This document shows, piece after piece, positions 1-12,186 of a DNA stretch of 64,000 nucleotides. The notes beneath the pieces were generated by a model. That model had not been told where the DNA came from and did not search any database. It was given only the letters and a program-made list of their open reading frames with translations. Numbering within the stretch: the stretch's first letter is position 1; each line of letters begins with the position of its first letter. The DNA is from Cephalopachus bancanus. Its lineage: Eukaryota; Chordata; Mammalia; Primates; Tarsiidae. The stretch spans positions 6,510,001 to 6,574,000 of the forward strand of contig JAPVLO010000182.1 in the NCBI GenBank assembly GCA_027257055.1, in the 5' to 3' direction. Position numbers and translations under genes: made by a program.

Positions 1-40
1 CCACGATCTTCCAATAATACTAGTATTAAGAATGGCAGCT

Positions 41-340
41 AGGTCGGGCACGGTGGCTCACACCTGTAATCCCAACTCTTTGGGAGGTGGAGGTGAGAGA
101 ATTGCCTGAGCCTGCGGGTTCGAGACCAGCCTGGGCAACATGGCAAGACCTTGTCTCTACAATAAATTTTAAAAAAAAATTAGCTGGGCGTGGTGGCACA
201 CACTTGCAGTTCCAGCTACTCGGAAGGCTGAGGTGGAAGGATCACCTGAGGCCAGCATGTCAAGACTGGCTGTGAGCAGCGTGCCACTGCACTCCAGGCT
301 GGGCGACAGAGTGAGACGCTGACTCAAAAAAAAAAAAAAA
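41..340 (+). mobile_element. Alu, full-length dimer
   Basis: Both monomers are present, ending in an A tail of about 17. It is flanked by a perfect 13-bp TSD, AAGAATGGCAGCT (28-40 and 341-353), so this is a complete L1-mediated insertion. Confidence 0.95.
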
Positions 341-354
341 AAGAATGGCAGCTG

Positions 355-545
355 CCATCTGTTAAATGATTATGAATGTGTCAGTCCTTGCCAAATTCTT
401 TACATATACTATCTGACTTAGATCCAATATCAACCCTATGAGGTAAGTACTATTAGTATCACCTTGCTATATAGATGAGGTCACAAGTAAGAGAAATAAC
501 TTGCCCAAGACCAAGGGGAGGAACCAAGATTCAGCCCAGATGAGT
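355..545 (+). mobile_element. MIR SINE fragment
   Basis: The core and 3' half can be read: CCCTATGAGGTAAGTACTATTA, then an ATAGATGAGG region and AACTTGCCCAAG, in MIR consensus order. It is strongly diverged, as expected for a pan-mammalian fossil, and the Alu at 41-340 landed at its edge. Confidence 0.75.
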
Positions 546-796
546 TTGACCCTGACTGCTCTGTCCTGCTTCTGGAGGGCATGGGCAGCACCTCGCCCCA
601 TTGACTGAGCCAACAGCACACGCGGAGGGGTTTTCTCGTGCCTGGGAGACTGTGAATTCTGCAAGCCCACTGGGCCCAGGCCACAAAGGACAGGCCACTG
701 ATTGGGCTTGCCTTTCACTGAACAAAGAACAGGTGGCCCCACAGGCCCAAAAACTGCCCAGGAAACTTCTTCCTTTCTGTCCTAGAAGCCTGGGCT

Positions 797-922
797 TGCT
801 GGGCGTGGCGGCTCACACCTGAAATTCCAGCACTTTGGGAGACTTGCTTAAGCCCAGGAGTTCGAAACCAGCCTAGGCAATTTAGTGAGCCCTTGTCTCT
901 ACCAAAAAAAAGAGAAAAAAAA
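797..922 (+). mobile_element. Free left Alu monomer (FLAM-like)
   Basis: Only the left Alu monomer is present, ending in an A-rich tail. Matching CCTGGGCT copies (789-796 and 923-930) look like a TSD, so the monomer was probably inserted as such and is not a truncated dimer. Confidence 0.75.
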
Positions 923-930
923 CCTGGGCT

Positions 931-1806
931 CACATCACTGAGTGTCCCCTGACTGAATGTGCTGCTTCTGCTCCCGTGTCAGTCTTCCTTCCTCTGCAAG
1001 GCGGTACCTGGTGTTGAGCACCTCCGATGACAGATGCTTTCAATATTTGGCCAGTCCCACTGAGAAGGTTTGAATGAAAACTGGGCCAGCAGGGAAAGGT
1101 AATTAGGTAGCGCTTTCCTGATGAAGGAGGAGGATCAGCAGGCCTAAGACCAGGGATCTGAGTCCTGGTGTGCATTTAATTAAGTATCGCTGTTCTGTTC
1201 ACACACTGGATGGCAAATCTTGAAAAAACTCCCAACCAACCTCTTTTTCTCATAGCTCCCAGTGCAGGTGGAGGAAGGAGGCCAAGCATGTGCCTCCTCC
1301 CCCAAAAATCAACAAAACAAAAACACAAACCACAGCTCTGCCTTCTGCATGCTCAGATTATGGAAAGAGAAAAAGTAAACCAAAAGGGAACAGAGAGAAC
1401 TCTGAGAAACAAGGTTCAAGACAACCCCACGGCAGACAAAAGAGCTGGAAGAAAGGGAAGGAATGCTTGAAAATCAGTTAGGCAAGAGCTTGGAGTCATC
1501 CAATTTAAATTCTAACAAGGCGGGTGTGCTGAGATAACAAAGGCCGCTGTGTTTAATTAAGGGGATAAATGGTAGAAATATGAGACAGGAGCTTTTACGA
1601 GCTGTTAATTAGGTGGATGGGAAACCTCTAAAAATAAACCACACAAGTTAAAGGGTAATTAGGGTGCAAAAATAAACAGAGGGTGTCAGTTTGAGAGAAG
1701 TTCCCTGCAAAGCTCTTCTAACATGTCGCTAGTAAGTAGGGCAGACCCAAGAGAGAGAACCTCCAAGGTGTCGGGGCTCAAGTGTCCGCTTAACTTGCCT
1801 TTCCTC
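931..1806. promoter_or_regulatory. Repeat-free block with TAATTA cluster (candidate enhancer)
   Basis: No transposon is recognisable here although Alus lie on both sides. Five homeodomain-type cores occur: GGTAATTAGG near 1099, TTTAATTAAG near 1177, TTTAATTAAGG near 1551, GTTAATTAGG near 1605 and GGTAATTAGG near 1658. AAAATAAAC-like forkhead-type motifs lie between them (near 1632 and 1670). No convincing exon is present; open frames are short and low in complexity. The enhancer call is inference from motif density and absence of repeats, not proof. Confidence 0.35.
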
Positions 1807-1815
1807 CTTCCTAGA

Positions 1816-2110
<295 letters not shown>

Positions 2111-2119
2111 CCTTCCTGG

Positions 2120-3170
2120 ACTTTTAAGATGATGATGTGCTCCCCCCACCACTACCCACAAGCGAGCCCCAGTGAGGCAGGCTGTGCTTGGTTAAACAGG
2201 GAGTCCCCAAAGAGACTTGAGCAAATATTAAGAGAGGAGAAACTTTCAGAGCTAAGTTATAAAAATCAGTTCAGTTCCTGCCTTTGAGCTGATAGCCAGG
2301 GATTGTGCCTGCGTGCGTGGGTGCAGGGACACACCAACACACAGTGGCTCGCACCACACACACACACTCCTGCACACATCAACAAACTCCTACTTATCGG
2401 TTGAGATTTCCAGCCAAGGCCAATTGCTCATGAATTGAGAGCAGGCAGTTGCTAACCCCCAGGTAGACTGGAGTCTGTCTTGTCTGTCACCCGCCTCCAC
2501 CTCCGCCTCCACCTCCCCCTCCACAATGTCCCCTTCCCTCCCCCTTTGCTGCTTAAAATGCTACCACATTCGGAAGTTGTTCTGTGGTCAGATAAGTCTG
2601 GGAAGTTCTCCCCATAATACGCCCTTCTGGGAGATGCACTTGAACACATTTAACGCCCTGAGAACAACTGTGGTCAAGAAACCTCTTTCTGTCGGTTTAA
2701 TTCAGTCTTTCCCAAGCCCTTTGACCATGTCACCTTTTACCCACAAAACACCATGTATCATCCCTCCCTACACCCAAGGAGTAAGATCTGGGGCCACTGA
2801 ACACTGCCCCGAGGGGCCAGGAATTGGCTATAGGGAGGGACAACGTTGGAGCACAGGCCTTGCCCTGCTCCATAGATAGAGCAGGCCAGTGGTCTCACCC
2901 GAAGGGACTGGAGAGCCCCAGGGTTAGTCATGGCGCCCTGTATAAACATCCTTCACTCACTCACTCTCCTTCCACCTCCTCTGCAAATATCAGACAATAC
3001 TGGTCCTTCTGATTACAGAGTGGAGCCCGCCCCAAGAGGAGAATTCTGGCCCACCTTCTGGACCAGGATGCGCAGCTCCACCCTCTGAACTCTGAGACCT
3101 TACTGTTGCTTATGGGAACTCAAAAATGACGCAGAAAGCCTAGCCCACCCCACCGGAATACTGCTATCGG
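2120..3170. other. Unassigned interval, no gene seen
   Basis: Contains a short (CA)n run near 2354-2367 and a CCTCC/CCGCC-rich low-complexity stretch near 2490-2525. A 117-codon open frame across 2526-2879 has no recognisable domain, no splice context and no flanking support, so I do not call it a gene. Confidence 0.5.
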
Positions 3171-3300
3171 GTGTGACCAGGCCAAGTGACTGAACACTTT
3201 GTTGTCCTTCCCTCGTTTGTAAAATCAGGACAACAATAATAGCTATTTCACAGAGTTGTTTAGAAGAGCAAATAAATATTATCTGCAAATATTTACTGTC
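3170..3300 (-). mobile_element. MIR SINE fragment
   Basis: Shows the antisense MIR order: GGCCAAGTGACTGAACACTT, TCGTTTGTAAAATCAGGA, then AATAATAGCTATTTCACAGAG. Diverged and partial. Confidence 0.75.
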
Positions 3301-3581
3301 TTATGATGTTCTATGTAATGCAAGTTATTCATAATAACGAGAATAACAACACTTTCTCATTTCATCCACTCCTAAGGTCTTGATTCCATGGAAATGCAGG
3401 TGGATCCGAAAAACATATCTTTACCCACATCTCTCTTTGAAACTCTAGATTTCAGCTACAGTTTGGGATTCATTGTAAGAAAGCAAAAATCCAGTGAACT
3501 CCAAGAGTAGAAAAATGAAACACTGCCAGACTAAGAGCATCTAGAAATCGGGGGAAACCCCCTTAAGAACAGAATCAGTGT

Positions 3582-3745
3582 ATCCGGGTATGGTAGTGCA
3601 CACCTGTGGTTCCAGCTTCTTGGAAGACTGAGGCGGAAGGATCGCCGGAGCCCAGCAGGTCGAGGCTGTGGTGGCCGTGAGTGTGTCACTGCACTCCAGC
3701 CTGGGCGACAGAGTGAGACTCTGACTCAAAAAAAAAAAAAAAAAG
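3582..3745 (+). mobile_element. Alu, right monomer only
   Basis: Begins in the linker (CCGGGTATGGTAGTGC) and runs through a full right monomer with the lineage-type GGAAGGATCGCCGGAGC segment and an A tail. It is a 5'-truncated insertion. Confidence 0.9.
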
Positions 3746-4157
3746 AAGAACAGCAGCGGCTCCATCTCTCCCTCCCAGGAGCCACCAGTCTCTCCAGGTG
3801 CCGGCTCCAGTCCCCTCTGGCACTCCATCACCTTCCTCTGTCTGTTTATCACCCTCTCCACCCCAATGCGTAGGACCCAACTCAAGGGCTCACTCCAAGT
3901 GACAGGAGACCCCATGTCTCCTTGTTCAATTTTGGGAGAAAGAGTTTGCGTGGATGAGCCTCTTCATTCAATCCCGACAACAGAAGTCATGGGACTGGCC
4001 TCCCTGGGCGAGGTGTCCCTTCCAGGTCCGCACGGCAGATGAAGCTGTCCCTTCCAGCATCGCTGGACAGGACAAATAATGAAGTCCTGTCAGTTTCATT
4101 CTATTGCTTGCCTGACACACATACAACTTTATAACCTTTTCCTTATTCAGATATTTT

Positions 4158-4449
4158 CTCTTTTTTTGTTTGTTTTTTGAATCGGAGTCTCTGTCGCCCA
4201 AGCTGGAATGCAGTGGCAGGGTCACCGCTCACTGCAGCCTCCATCTCCTGGGCTCAGGTGATCCTTTTGCCTCAGCCTCCTGAGTAGCTGGGACTTCAGG
4301 CACACACCACCATGCATGGCTAATTTTTTTTTAAGAGATGAGGTCTCACTATGTTGCCTAGGCTGGTCTTGAACTCCTGACCCCATGTGATCCTCCCACC
4401 CCAGCTTCCCGGAGTGCTGGGATTACAGGTGTGAGCCACCACACTTGGC
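4158..4449 (-). mobile_element. Alu, full-length
   Basis: Antisense dimer with a mixed T tail. AGATATTTTC occurs at both ends (about 4148 and 4455), a probable 10-bp TSD. Confidence 0.93.
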
Positions 4450-4465
4450 ATATTTAGATATTTTC

Positions 4466-4928
4466 AAAGGTGCTTTCATTTAACTTGATCAACTACAAAT
4501 CATACATGTTCTTCCCATAGGAAACAACTTGAAGTGATATTTCATTCCTCATTCAGAGGCAGTGAGTGTCATGAGGCCTCTCAAAGGTTGCTTGCCTGTC
4601 TCAGAATCCACAATATTCAGGTTATATCTATTCCTCTTCTAGTGCTGTGAAATTCTGTCCAAGGGTGACTTCTCACCGCTCTACAATATACGGACTAAGT
4701 GGTAAATTTAACCTCTGCCATCTCCATCCAAAATGGAATAAAAATGGAAACAGCAGAAAAAAATAATTTACTTAGAGAAATAGAGAAAAAAAGAGATCTC
4801 CAGGGTAAGAACCACACAGTGACTCCGTGTCCAAACACATATCCCCTGAAGCCACAGGGAACCCTGGCAGGCTCTGTAAGGCCAGTGTCCTTGGGAGGCT
4901 GTTTATTCTTGAAGTTAAAACGAATCCT
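4466..4928. other. Unassigned interval
   Basis: Unique-looking sequence between two Alus. Nothing with coding, RNA or repeat signature could be supported. Confidence 0.4.
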
Positions 4929-5159
4929 CTGAGCCCACAGGTTCAAGACCAGCCTGACAACTTGGCGAGGCCTTATCTCTACAACCAATCAAAAAATTAG
5001 CCGGGCATGGTGGTGTGTGCCTGTAGTTCCAGCTACTTGGAAGGCTAGGAAGAAAGGATTTCCTGAGCCCAGCAGGCTGAGGCTACAGTGGCTGTGAGTA
5101 TGCCACTGCATTCCAGACTCCAGCCTGGGCGACAGAGTGAGGGGAAAAAAAAAAAAAAA
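4929..5159 (+). mobile_element. Alu, 5'-truncated
   Basis: Starts inside the left monomer (GAGCCCACAGGTTCAAGACC) and keeps the whole right monomer. Flanking GAATCCT copies next to the start and after the A tail suggest a short TSD. The 3' end has GAGGGGAAAA in place of the normal GAGACTC. Confidence 0.85.
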
Positions 5160-6782
5160 GAATCCTGAGGGCAAGGCCCCTCCATTTCCTGCTGTTTAGC
5201 ATCCAGGATTAGCTTCTTCAATCTGACTGTCCTCTTAATGGCCGATACCACATGGTACCAAAAAGATGTAGCAGAAAAGTGCTAGGTATGTCTTTCCTAT
5301 TCTGTCTTTCCTTGTCCATATTCCAACCCTAGCTGTGGGATTTGCCTCTCAGTGGGAAGGGATCTTCGTGTCTTGTGGTAAAGGCAGAGTGAGAAATGCC
5401 TTGAAGGAGCTTGTGGGGGTGTCATGTTCCCCAGCAACTTCTTCCTCCTAATAATCCTTTTCTCGTGGCCTAAATATCCATCTTTGTCAATCAGGGCTTT
5501 AGCTTTGGCACTAGAAACTCAATGAGACAGAAAATTAGGACTAGACCACAGTTTGGCAAGGCCCATTAGTTTCTGGACTCGGCTCTCAGTAATCAGAGAG
5601 CTCCAGCTACAGGCAAAATGGGCTTCCTGCACCAGAGTTACATAATCACCCTGCTTTTCTTTGCTGATAGACAGTGGATAGAAACCGGTCTCTTTGCTGC
5701 TGGCCTTCATCTAAGGTCAGTAAATAATCTGCTCCATCACTCTTACGTCCAGTCATCAAGCCTCCCAAAGCTTCACCTTTGGTATGCATATGGTCTGGGT
5801 CTTAAGGGATTGGCGGTGACACTTAACCAGTAGGTTTTCTACTCAAAAAATCACAAGCTTCAAATTTGCCATCCTGTAATAATTCTTCTTAAGTTATATC
5901 TCATCACAATAATATCATAGCTATCTCATATTTTAAAGATCGATCACTTGAAATCCCACTCCTGGTACCAATGTTTATTCTAATAACAGTCTTTCTGATT
6001 ATATACTCAAAAGCACGAAAGTTTTAAAACTTTAAATATTTAACATGTAAACATATATATGGGAGTGTGGAGAAAGAAACACAAGAACAGGCTAGACTCA
6101 TGGAAATTGGAACCAAAAGTCGAAAGGTAGAACATAAAGCAGGCATCTTCTCTTTCTATCTTTCTATGTATCTTTCTCTCTGAAGGGCAGCGACAGAGGC
6201 TCTCAGTTCATCACCAATTTGTGTCTGTTTCGTCCTCTTCTCTTTTTAGGCCTTTTAGGAAGACAATGGGGGACCAATTTGCTGCCTTCTCAGCACCTTA
6301 CATGCGGGCCCAATGGCTAGCACAGCTTCCGAGTCCATAACATTTTCCAACACCGATGTCCATCACCGACCAGCAGTAGTCAGTGGTTGGCCAGTTAAAA
6401 CTCTTCCAGAGATAGAATCAGATTGACCTAGCTCATTTGTCTGAGCCAGACCACATATGAAAACTTGTACCGGTCAGCCAGTGTATTCACTGCCATTGTG
6501 TCTGGCACTGATTCCGTGTCTAGTCAGCATCCCCATTCGTATGAGAACCACACAGTCTGTAATTCCGGCCCTTCTTAGAGTTCTGAGCAGCCAAGCGTCA
6601 TGAAACATAAACAGCAGAATATCCAAGTACTATTCATGGTATCAACATGGAACCCATAGTCCCTAGAAAGGAGTCACCACCTAAACAGAAAGCATCATCT
6701 TTCCACTGCCCAACACTATTCCTCCTTTCATGGTCCTGCTCACAGTGGACGGCACCACCATCCATATGGTTCAGTGTATGAC
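5160..6782. other. Unassigned 1.6-kb interval
   Basis: No gene structure seen. The section from about 6230 to 6790 has the texture of an old interspersed repeat (CAATGGCTAGCACAGC, CCAGCAGTAGTCAGTGG) but I could not assign a family. The rest is AT-rich unique-looking DNA. Confidence 0.4.
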
Positions 6783-6792
6783 AAGAAATGAG

Positions 6793-7075
6793 GGCTGGGC
6801 ACGATGGCTCACACCTGTAATCCCAGAACTTCAGGAGGCCGAGGCAGGAGGATCACTTGAGCCCAGGAGTTGGAGACCAGCGTGGGCAAAATAGCGAGAC
6901 CTCGTCTCTACAAAAATTTTTTTAAAAATTAGCCGTGGGGGCGCATGCCTGTAGTCCCAGCTACTCGGGTATCTGAGACAAAAGGATTGAATGAGCTGTG
7001 ATCGTGCCGCTGCGTTCCAGCCCAGGGAACAGAGTGAGACTCTGGCTCAAAAAAAAAGAAAGAAAGAAAAGAAAA
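6793..7075 (+). mobile_element. Alu, full-length
   Basis: Dimer with a mixed A/G tail and a perfect 10-bp TSD AAGAAATGAG (6783-6792 and 7076-7085). Confidence 0.93.
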
Positions 7076-7259
7076 AAGAAATGAGTGTGCTACTCTTCAC
7101 TATCTTTTCTTCTTCCGTTCCCCATATTTAATTAAATATAAATGTTTATTGGTTTTAGATCCCAAATATCTTTTGAATTCATTCATTTCTCTTCAACCCT
7201 CCAGCATTAACTTACATCATCCTATTATAATCCATCTCTAGTTTATCCCGGTGGCCTCT

Positions 7260-7554
7260 TTTTGTTTGCTTGTTTCTGAGCCTCACTCTGTTGTCCAGGC
7301 TGGAGTGCTGTAGCACAATCATGGATCACTGCAGCCTCGATCTCCTAGGTTCAGGTGATCCTTCCTCCTCAGCCTCTTGAGTATCTGGGACGACAGGTGT
7401 GCACCGGCCACATCCAGCTAATTTTTTAATTTTAATTTTTTTAGAGACGAGGTCTCACTATATTACCCCTGGTCTCGATCTCCTGGGCTCAAACAATCCT
7501 CCCACTTTGGCCTCCCAAAGTGCTGGGATTATAGGCGTGAGCCACCACCCAGCC
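7260..7554 (-). mobile_element. Alu, first of a same-target pair
   Basis: Antisense Alu next to GTGGCCTCT (7251-7259). A related GTGGCCTTC follows it and precedes the next Alu, so the two elements share one target sequence. Confidence 0.92.
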
Positions 7555-7567
7555 CCCAGTGGCCTTC

Positions 7568-7872
7568 ATTTTTTTTTTTTTTTTTTTGAGTCAGAATCTC
7601 ATTCTGTCACCCAGGCTGGAATGTAGTGGCATACTCACGGCCACCGCAGCCTCGACCTGCTGGGTTCAGGTAATCCTTCTGCCTCAGCCTTCCAAGTAGC
7701 TGGAACTACAGGTGCATGCCTCCACACCTGGCTAATTTTTTTTTATTTATTGTAGAGACGAGGTTTCACCAAGTTGGCTAGAATGGTCTCGAACCCCTGA
7801 ACTCAGGCAATCCTCTTGCCTCTACCTTCCAAAATGCTGGAATTACAGGTGTGAGCCACCACGCCTGGCTCT
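7568..7872 (-). mobile_element. Alu, second of a same-target pair
   Basis: Antisense full-length Alu with a perfect 12-bp TSD CCAGTGGCCTTC (7556-7567 and 7873-7884). The left TSD copy also serves as the right flank of the neighbouring Alu. Confidence 0.93.
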
Positions 7873-7884
7873 CCAGTGGCCTTC

Positions 7885-8375
7885 TAACTGACCTCTCTAA
7901 TTTCATCTCTCCTCCTTCCAAAACATTCCCCATACTGCATTTAGACAAATCTGATCATGTCATTCTGTGCTTTAAAACCTTTCAATGGTGTGCCAGTGTT
8001 TGTTCAAAACCCTCCATAGTCTAGCTTCTGTCTAACCGCTCCAGACTTGCCACTTGACTTCACCCTTAGGTAGAGCCAGATCGAACAATTTACAGTTCCC
8101 AGAAGCCACATTTTCCATTCTTTTGGCTCAGCTTTGCTTGTGCCCAGCATCTCTTCAGGAGGTCTTCCCTGACTTCTCCTAGTCTACATTAGATGTGTTT
8201 TCACTCTCATAAAGGGATTCAATGTAATCATAGTTCTTATCACTCTGTATTATAAATACCTATTTCTTTATCTGTATATTGGCCAAGACTTTAAGTTCCT
8301 TAAAGGCAGGGACTGGGTCTTTTTTTTATTATTGTACTTGACACATACTCAATACAGGCTTGTTGGATTAAAAAG
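7885..8375 (+). mobile_element. L2 LINE 3' fragment
   Basis: Follows the L2 order: GACAAATCTGATCATGTCA, TTTCAATGG, CTTCCCTGACTTCTCCTAG, then the 3' end TTAAGTTCCTTAAAGGCAGG and GACTGGGTCT. It is an ancient, immobile LINE remnant. Confidence 0.8.
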
Positions 8376-8382
8376 CACATTT

Positions 8383-8668
8383 AGCCAGGCACAGTGGCTC
8401 ACACCTGTAATCCCAGTACTTTGGGAAGCCAAGGCAAGAGGATTGCCTCAACCCAGGAGTTCAGGGCCAGCCTAGGCAACATGGTAATATTTCGTCTGTA
8501 CAACAAAATCAAAAAATTAGCCTGGCATGGTGGCACACGCCTGTCGTCCCAGCTACTTGGAAGGCTGAGGCAGAAGGATCACCTGAGCCCAGCAGGTTGA
8601 GGCTTCAAGAGCCATGATCATGCCCCTGCACTGAGCAATGCACTGAGACTCCGACTCAAAAAAAAAAT
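8383..8668 (+). mobile_element. Alu, full-length
   Basis: Dimer whose right monomer has lost part of its 3' end (CACTGAGCAATGCACTGAGACTCC). It ends in a short A run followed by a T run. No clean TSD was visible. Confidence 0.88.
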
Positions 8669-8670
8669 TT

Positions 8671-9982
8671 TTTTACTGTATGCATTCCTTTTTTATTACA
8701 ATAATTGGCAGCTTTTGTGCAGGGTCTTCTATTTTGTTAAGGATATTCACAAGTCATATCTCATTGGATCATACCAGCAAGTCCCACATAAAGTCTTCCC
8801 AGCCCAGGCACGATGCCAAGGAAGAAGGAAAGGAGGAGCGTTACTCTTATTTACCTAAGAAGCAAATGGGATTCAAATATATTAAGCATCTTGCCTGATG
8901 GCAAGTAACTAGGCTGAATCCTGTTGGGAAAATTCATAAGTGACAGGAACCAGAGAAGGCACAAGAATGAGCGTGTTCTAAGGAAAAATGTGCTAGGAGG
9001 AGTAAGATTTGAGATACTAACTCAGGAGATACTGAAACCGATAGGAAGACAATGAGAGACCTATTCCAGGAGTTTGCAGCTGCTGGATACCAGGGAGGGG
9101 GTGACTTGGTGTTCTGACCATTAGAGTGGATATTATGGTCCTTAAGTGATGATTTATGGTGTTCCCTCATGGCAGCGCACATGGCTGGCCTAAGCAAGGA
9201 TTAGCTGCAACACAACAGGCTCAGTAAGCTGCTAAAAAGCATTGGCCAGGGAAAAGTTAGGTACAGGGTGACCTGATTTTCTAGAGAACAACATGACAAG
9301 GTAAGCCAAGCGGAGAGAGGAAATTAAGGGTCGGAGAGGATGATAGAACACAGAAAGGGGCCGGCAGCTGCTGCCCCTGAGGGGTGAGGTCTGCCCACTC
9401 ACGTGACCCTGTTCTAGCCGCATTCAAGTCCCATTTGGAGCCTCCTCTCTTGACGATCAATAACTTTGTTGCTATTGTCATTTTTATTATGATGTTAGTA
9501 CCAGGACATTGGAGCACTTTCACAACAAAAAAATGCTTCGCACGTAGTGAAAATACTCAGGCAAAAAAAGACCTGGCTCCATTAAAGAAGATTATGTCTA
9601 GAAAAGCCAAGCCGCTGACCGATCCGTAGTGACAGATGCACATCTCCATTTGTATTACTAGTTGTACAGAAAGGAAAAGAGGGGAAGAGACAAACCAAAC
9701 AGCTCCAACAAACAGCTTTGCCTCCGGGCATGTCTCAGGAGTCAGGAGTTCCTTTAGCTGGCTCCAGTGCTGTGGTTGGATTAAACCTCCCTCAATGCTG
9801 ACATAATAGTTGCACCAGCTAAACGTGTTTGCATAAACTGATCTCACTGAGAGTGAATTTAAGTTCTGTGTTTCTCGATCCACTGTTGAAACGCACCATG
9901 GTATGGCCTAGTGTGGAAAAAATAATTAATTCCAGGAGTTGATAAACCAAGGGTTTTACCCGACTACATGTTTAGGAGGAAG
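8671..9982. other. Unassigned 1.3-kb interval
   Basis: Overlapping open frames of 60-108 codons occur on both strands (for example 9557-9883 minus), but none has a family signature or splice context. No repeat family assigned. Confidence 0.4.
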
Positions 9983-10555
9983 TGTAGTGGCCGAAAGTTC
10001 AATCCGAGAGACCACCAAGAGCCAATTCCGATGAAAGTTCAAGAGGGTCTTTATTTGCAAGCTCGAGCCTGGACCTCTGTCCACAACCGACACAGCAGAG
10101 TACATTCAGAGGCCCTGACTTCCTTAAGCAGATGCCTTTTACGCTTTTACACAAAGGGAGGAGGAGTTTGGGGGGCTTTCCAGTTGTGTTACCATTTGAT
10201 TGGGTAGTAACCTCTGGTGGTCAGCTTAATCGTGGAGGATTGGCTAGCCTGACTCGGGCTGACCTTGGCCCACTAGCTAGGGAAGTTGCAGAGACATCTG
10301 GAAACTTAGGTGATTACCCCCTGGCACCTGATTGGATGTTGCTAAGGGGAAAGTGAGATAAGGGAAGGGGTTGAAGCTTGTAACCGGAGGTTTGCAGTTT
10401 TTTCCCATAACTGAAACTTTAAACAGTTACAGGTTATGTTTTAAGACCGAAAACTAAAAATGGCTGTGCTATTGTCCACAAGCCGATTACGTATTTATTG
10501 GGTTATAGCATGCTCCTAACCTAAGTCTATGGTATACTCTATTACTGTCCTCTCA
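9983..10555 (-). mobile_element. Solo LTR, class I ERV-like
   Basis: A 573-bp segment bounded by TG...CA, flanked on both sides by GAAG (9979-9982 and 10556-10559), a 4-bp duplication as gammaretrovirus-like integrases make. On the minus strand a polyadenylation signal AATAAA lies at 10050-10055, followed by a U5-like stretch that ends CCACTACA. No gag, pol or env sequence is next to it, so it is best read as a solitary LTR left by LTR-LTR recombination. Family not assigned. Confidence 0.7.
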
Positions 10556-10766
10556 GAAGCAGGTTCTTCTAGTTGTCTGCCTTGTAGAATTACAGAATTT
10601 CCGATGATTCCAAACTTCTTAGTCATTGCCCTGCTAACTTGGGCTCAGCCCAGCCCCAATTCCAAGAACGTAAATTTAACTCGAGACAAAAGTAACTTGA
10701 AGAGTTGTTGGTTCCCCCTTTTGCCGTCCCCAATCTGGTGAGGATAAATTTGAAAATGCAAGCCCG

Positions 10767-11066
10767 AGCCAGGCTCGGTGGCTCAGCCTGTAATCCTGCG
10801 CTTTGGGAGGCTGAGGTGAGTGGATTGCCTGAGCCCGCGGGTTCGAGACCCGCCCGGGCAACTTGGCAAGACCTCATCTCTACAGTAAATCAAAAAATTA
10901 GCCAGTCGTGGTAGCGCACACCTGTAGTTCCAGCTACTTGGAAGGCTGAGGCGGAAGGATGGCCGGAGCACAGCAGGTCGAGGCTGCGGTGGCCGGGAGT
11001 GGCCACTGCACTCCAGTCTGGGCGACAGAGTGAGACTCCAACTCAAAAAAAAAAAAAAAAAAGAAA
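10767..11066 (+). mobile_element. Young lineage-type Alu
   Basis: Carries the private changes (GGCTCAGCCTGTAATCC, GTTCGAGACCCGCC, GGTGGCCGGGAGTGGCC). The TSD is a perfect 15 bp, GAAAATGCAAGCCCG (10752-10766 and 11067-11081), and the A tail is long. One of the most recent insertions here. Confidence 0.97.
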
Positions 11067-11081
11067 GAAAATGCAAGCCCG

Positions 11082-11640
11082 TATGGAAAAATGGATCCCA
11101 CATTGTCCCAAAATCACTTTCATGTGAGTCCCGATACAGGGACCCATTAATGCCCTCCATGCTGCTGCAGCCCCTAGATAAGGGCATGGCGGGATTCGAT
11201 CACTCCTGCACATTCCTGAGCACATCACTGAGAGTCCCCTTGTCTTCTAAGCATTCCCAGGAAGTAGCTTCAGGGGATCCTTGACTTCCCAGCAGACTAG
11301 GCCCAAAGATGGAAATCCCTATCTGCTCCCTTTCTTTCAACTGTATAGTATCAATGTAATTGTAAGTCTTGGGATTTGCATAACTTTTGCAATGCTTGAT
11401 GTCTTGGGCCTTGTAAACTTTCTTTACTCTAAATGTCACTATCTAAATGTAAAATGCAGCTGTAACCTAAGTTCTGTACAATGCTCTGCTGGTCGCGTGG
11501 CTGATGTCTAGGTACTGACAACCAGAAAAGTGAACTGTACAAGCCTGGAGGGTGAGCAGAACCGTTTTAGAAACACCTCGAGTCTGGCTCTGCTCCCTGG
11601 ATTAGAACTCAGAAAGAAACTTCTGAGTTTATTGGTATCA
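11082..11640. other. Unassigned interval
   Basis: No gene or assignable repeat. Continues the sequence interrupted by the Alu at 10767. Confidence 0.35.
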
Positions 11641-11905
11641 GGGGGAGCAGCTGAGTGTTACTCCGACCATAACAGTCCTACCTGGGCTGCGACGACACCC
11701 CTCACATCCAGTCAGCACGCTCTGTTGGCTCTGTCTCTCAAATCTCTTTCCATCTCCAGCCCCAGCCCTGTGCTCCAAGGTCGCCATCTCACTGCGCCCT
11801 TGGATTACTGCAAAGGCCAAGCTGGTCTCTTGGCTTCATCTCTTTCCCCCTGCAATCCATTCTCCACACAACAGGCAGAGTTTGTCCTTTGTAACCTTCA
11901 ATATG
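11641..11905 (+). mobile_element. L2 LINE fragment (ORF2 region)
   Basis: Contains CTTGGATTACTGCAAAGGCC, CTGCAATCCATTCTCCACAC and CAGAGTTTGTCCTTTGTAAC in L2 order. A 131-codon frame at 11530-11925 partly overlaps it and is not a separate gene. Confidence 0.7.
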
Positions 11906-12186
11906 CATTTTTTAAATATATGTAAAAGTAGAGAGCATGGTATAATGAAACTCCAGCTACTGATGTTCTGAAATATCTCAGGGAAAATCCTAGACATCAT
12001 AGCATATCACCCATAACCACTTCTACATCATGCATCTCAAATAAATGCAGGCTTCCTCTTGCTAGTACTGCACTTAACAAAATAAATAATTATCATATCA
12101 TCTAATACCAAGTCCATATTCGAATTTCCTAGGTTGCCTCAAAGATCTCATTTTACAATTAGTTTGTTTGAATAAAGATCCAAACA

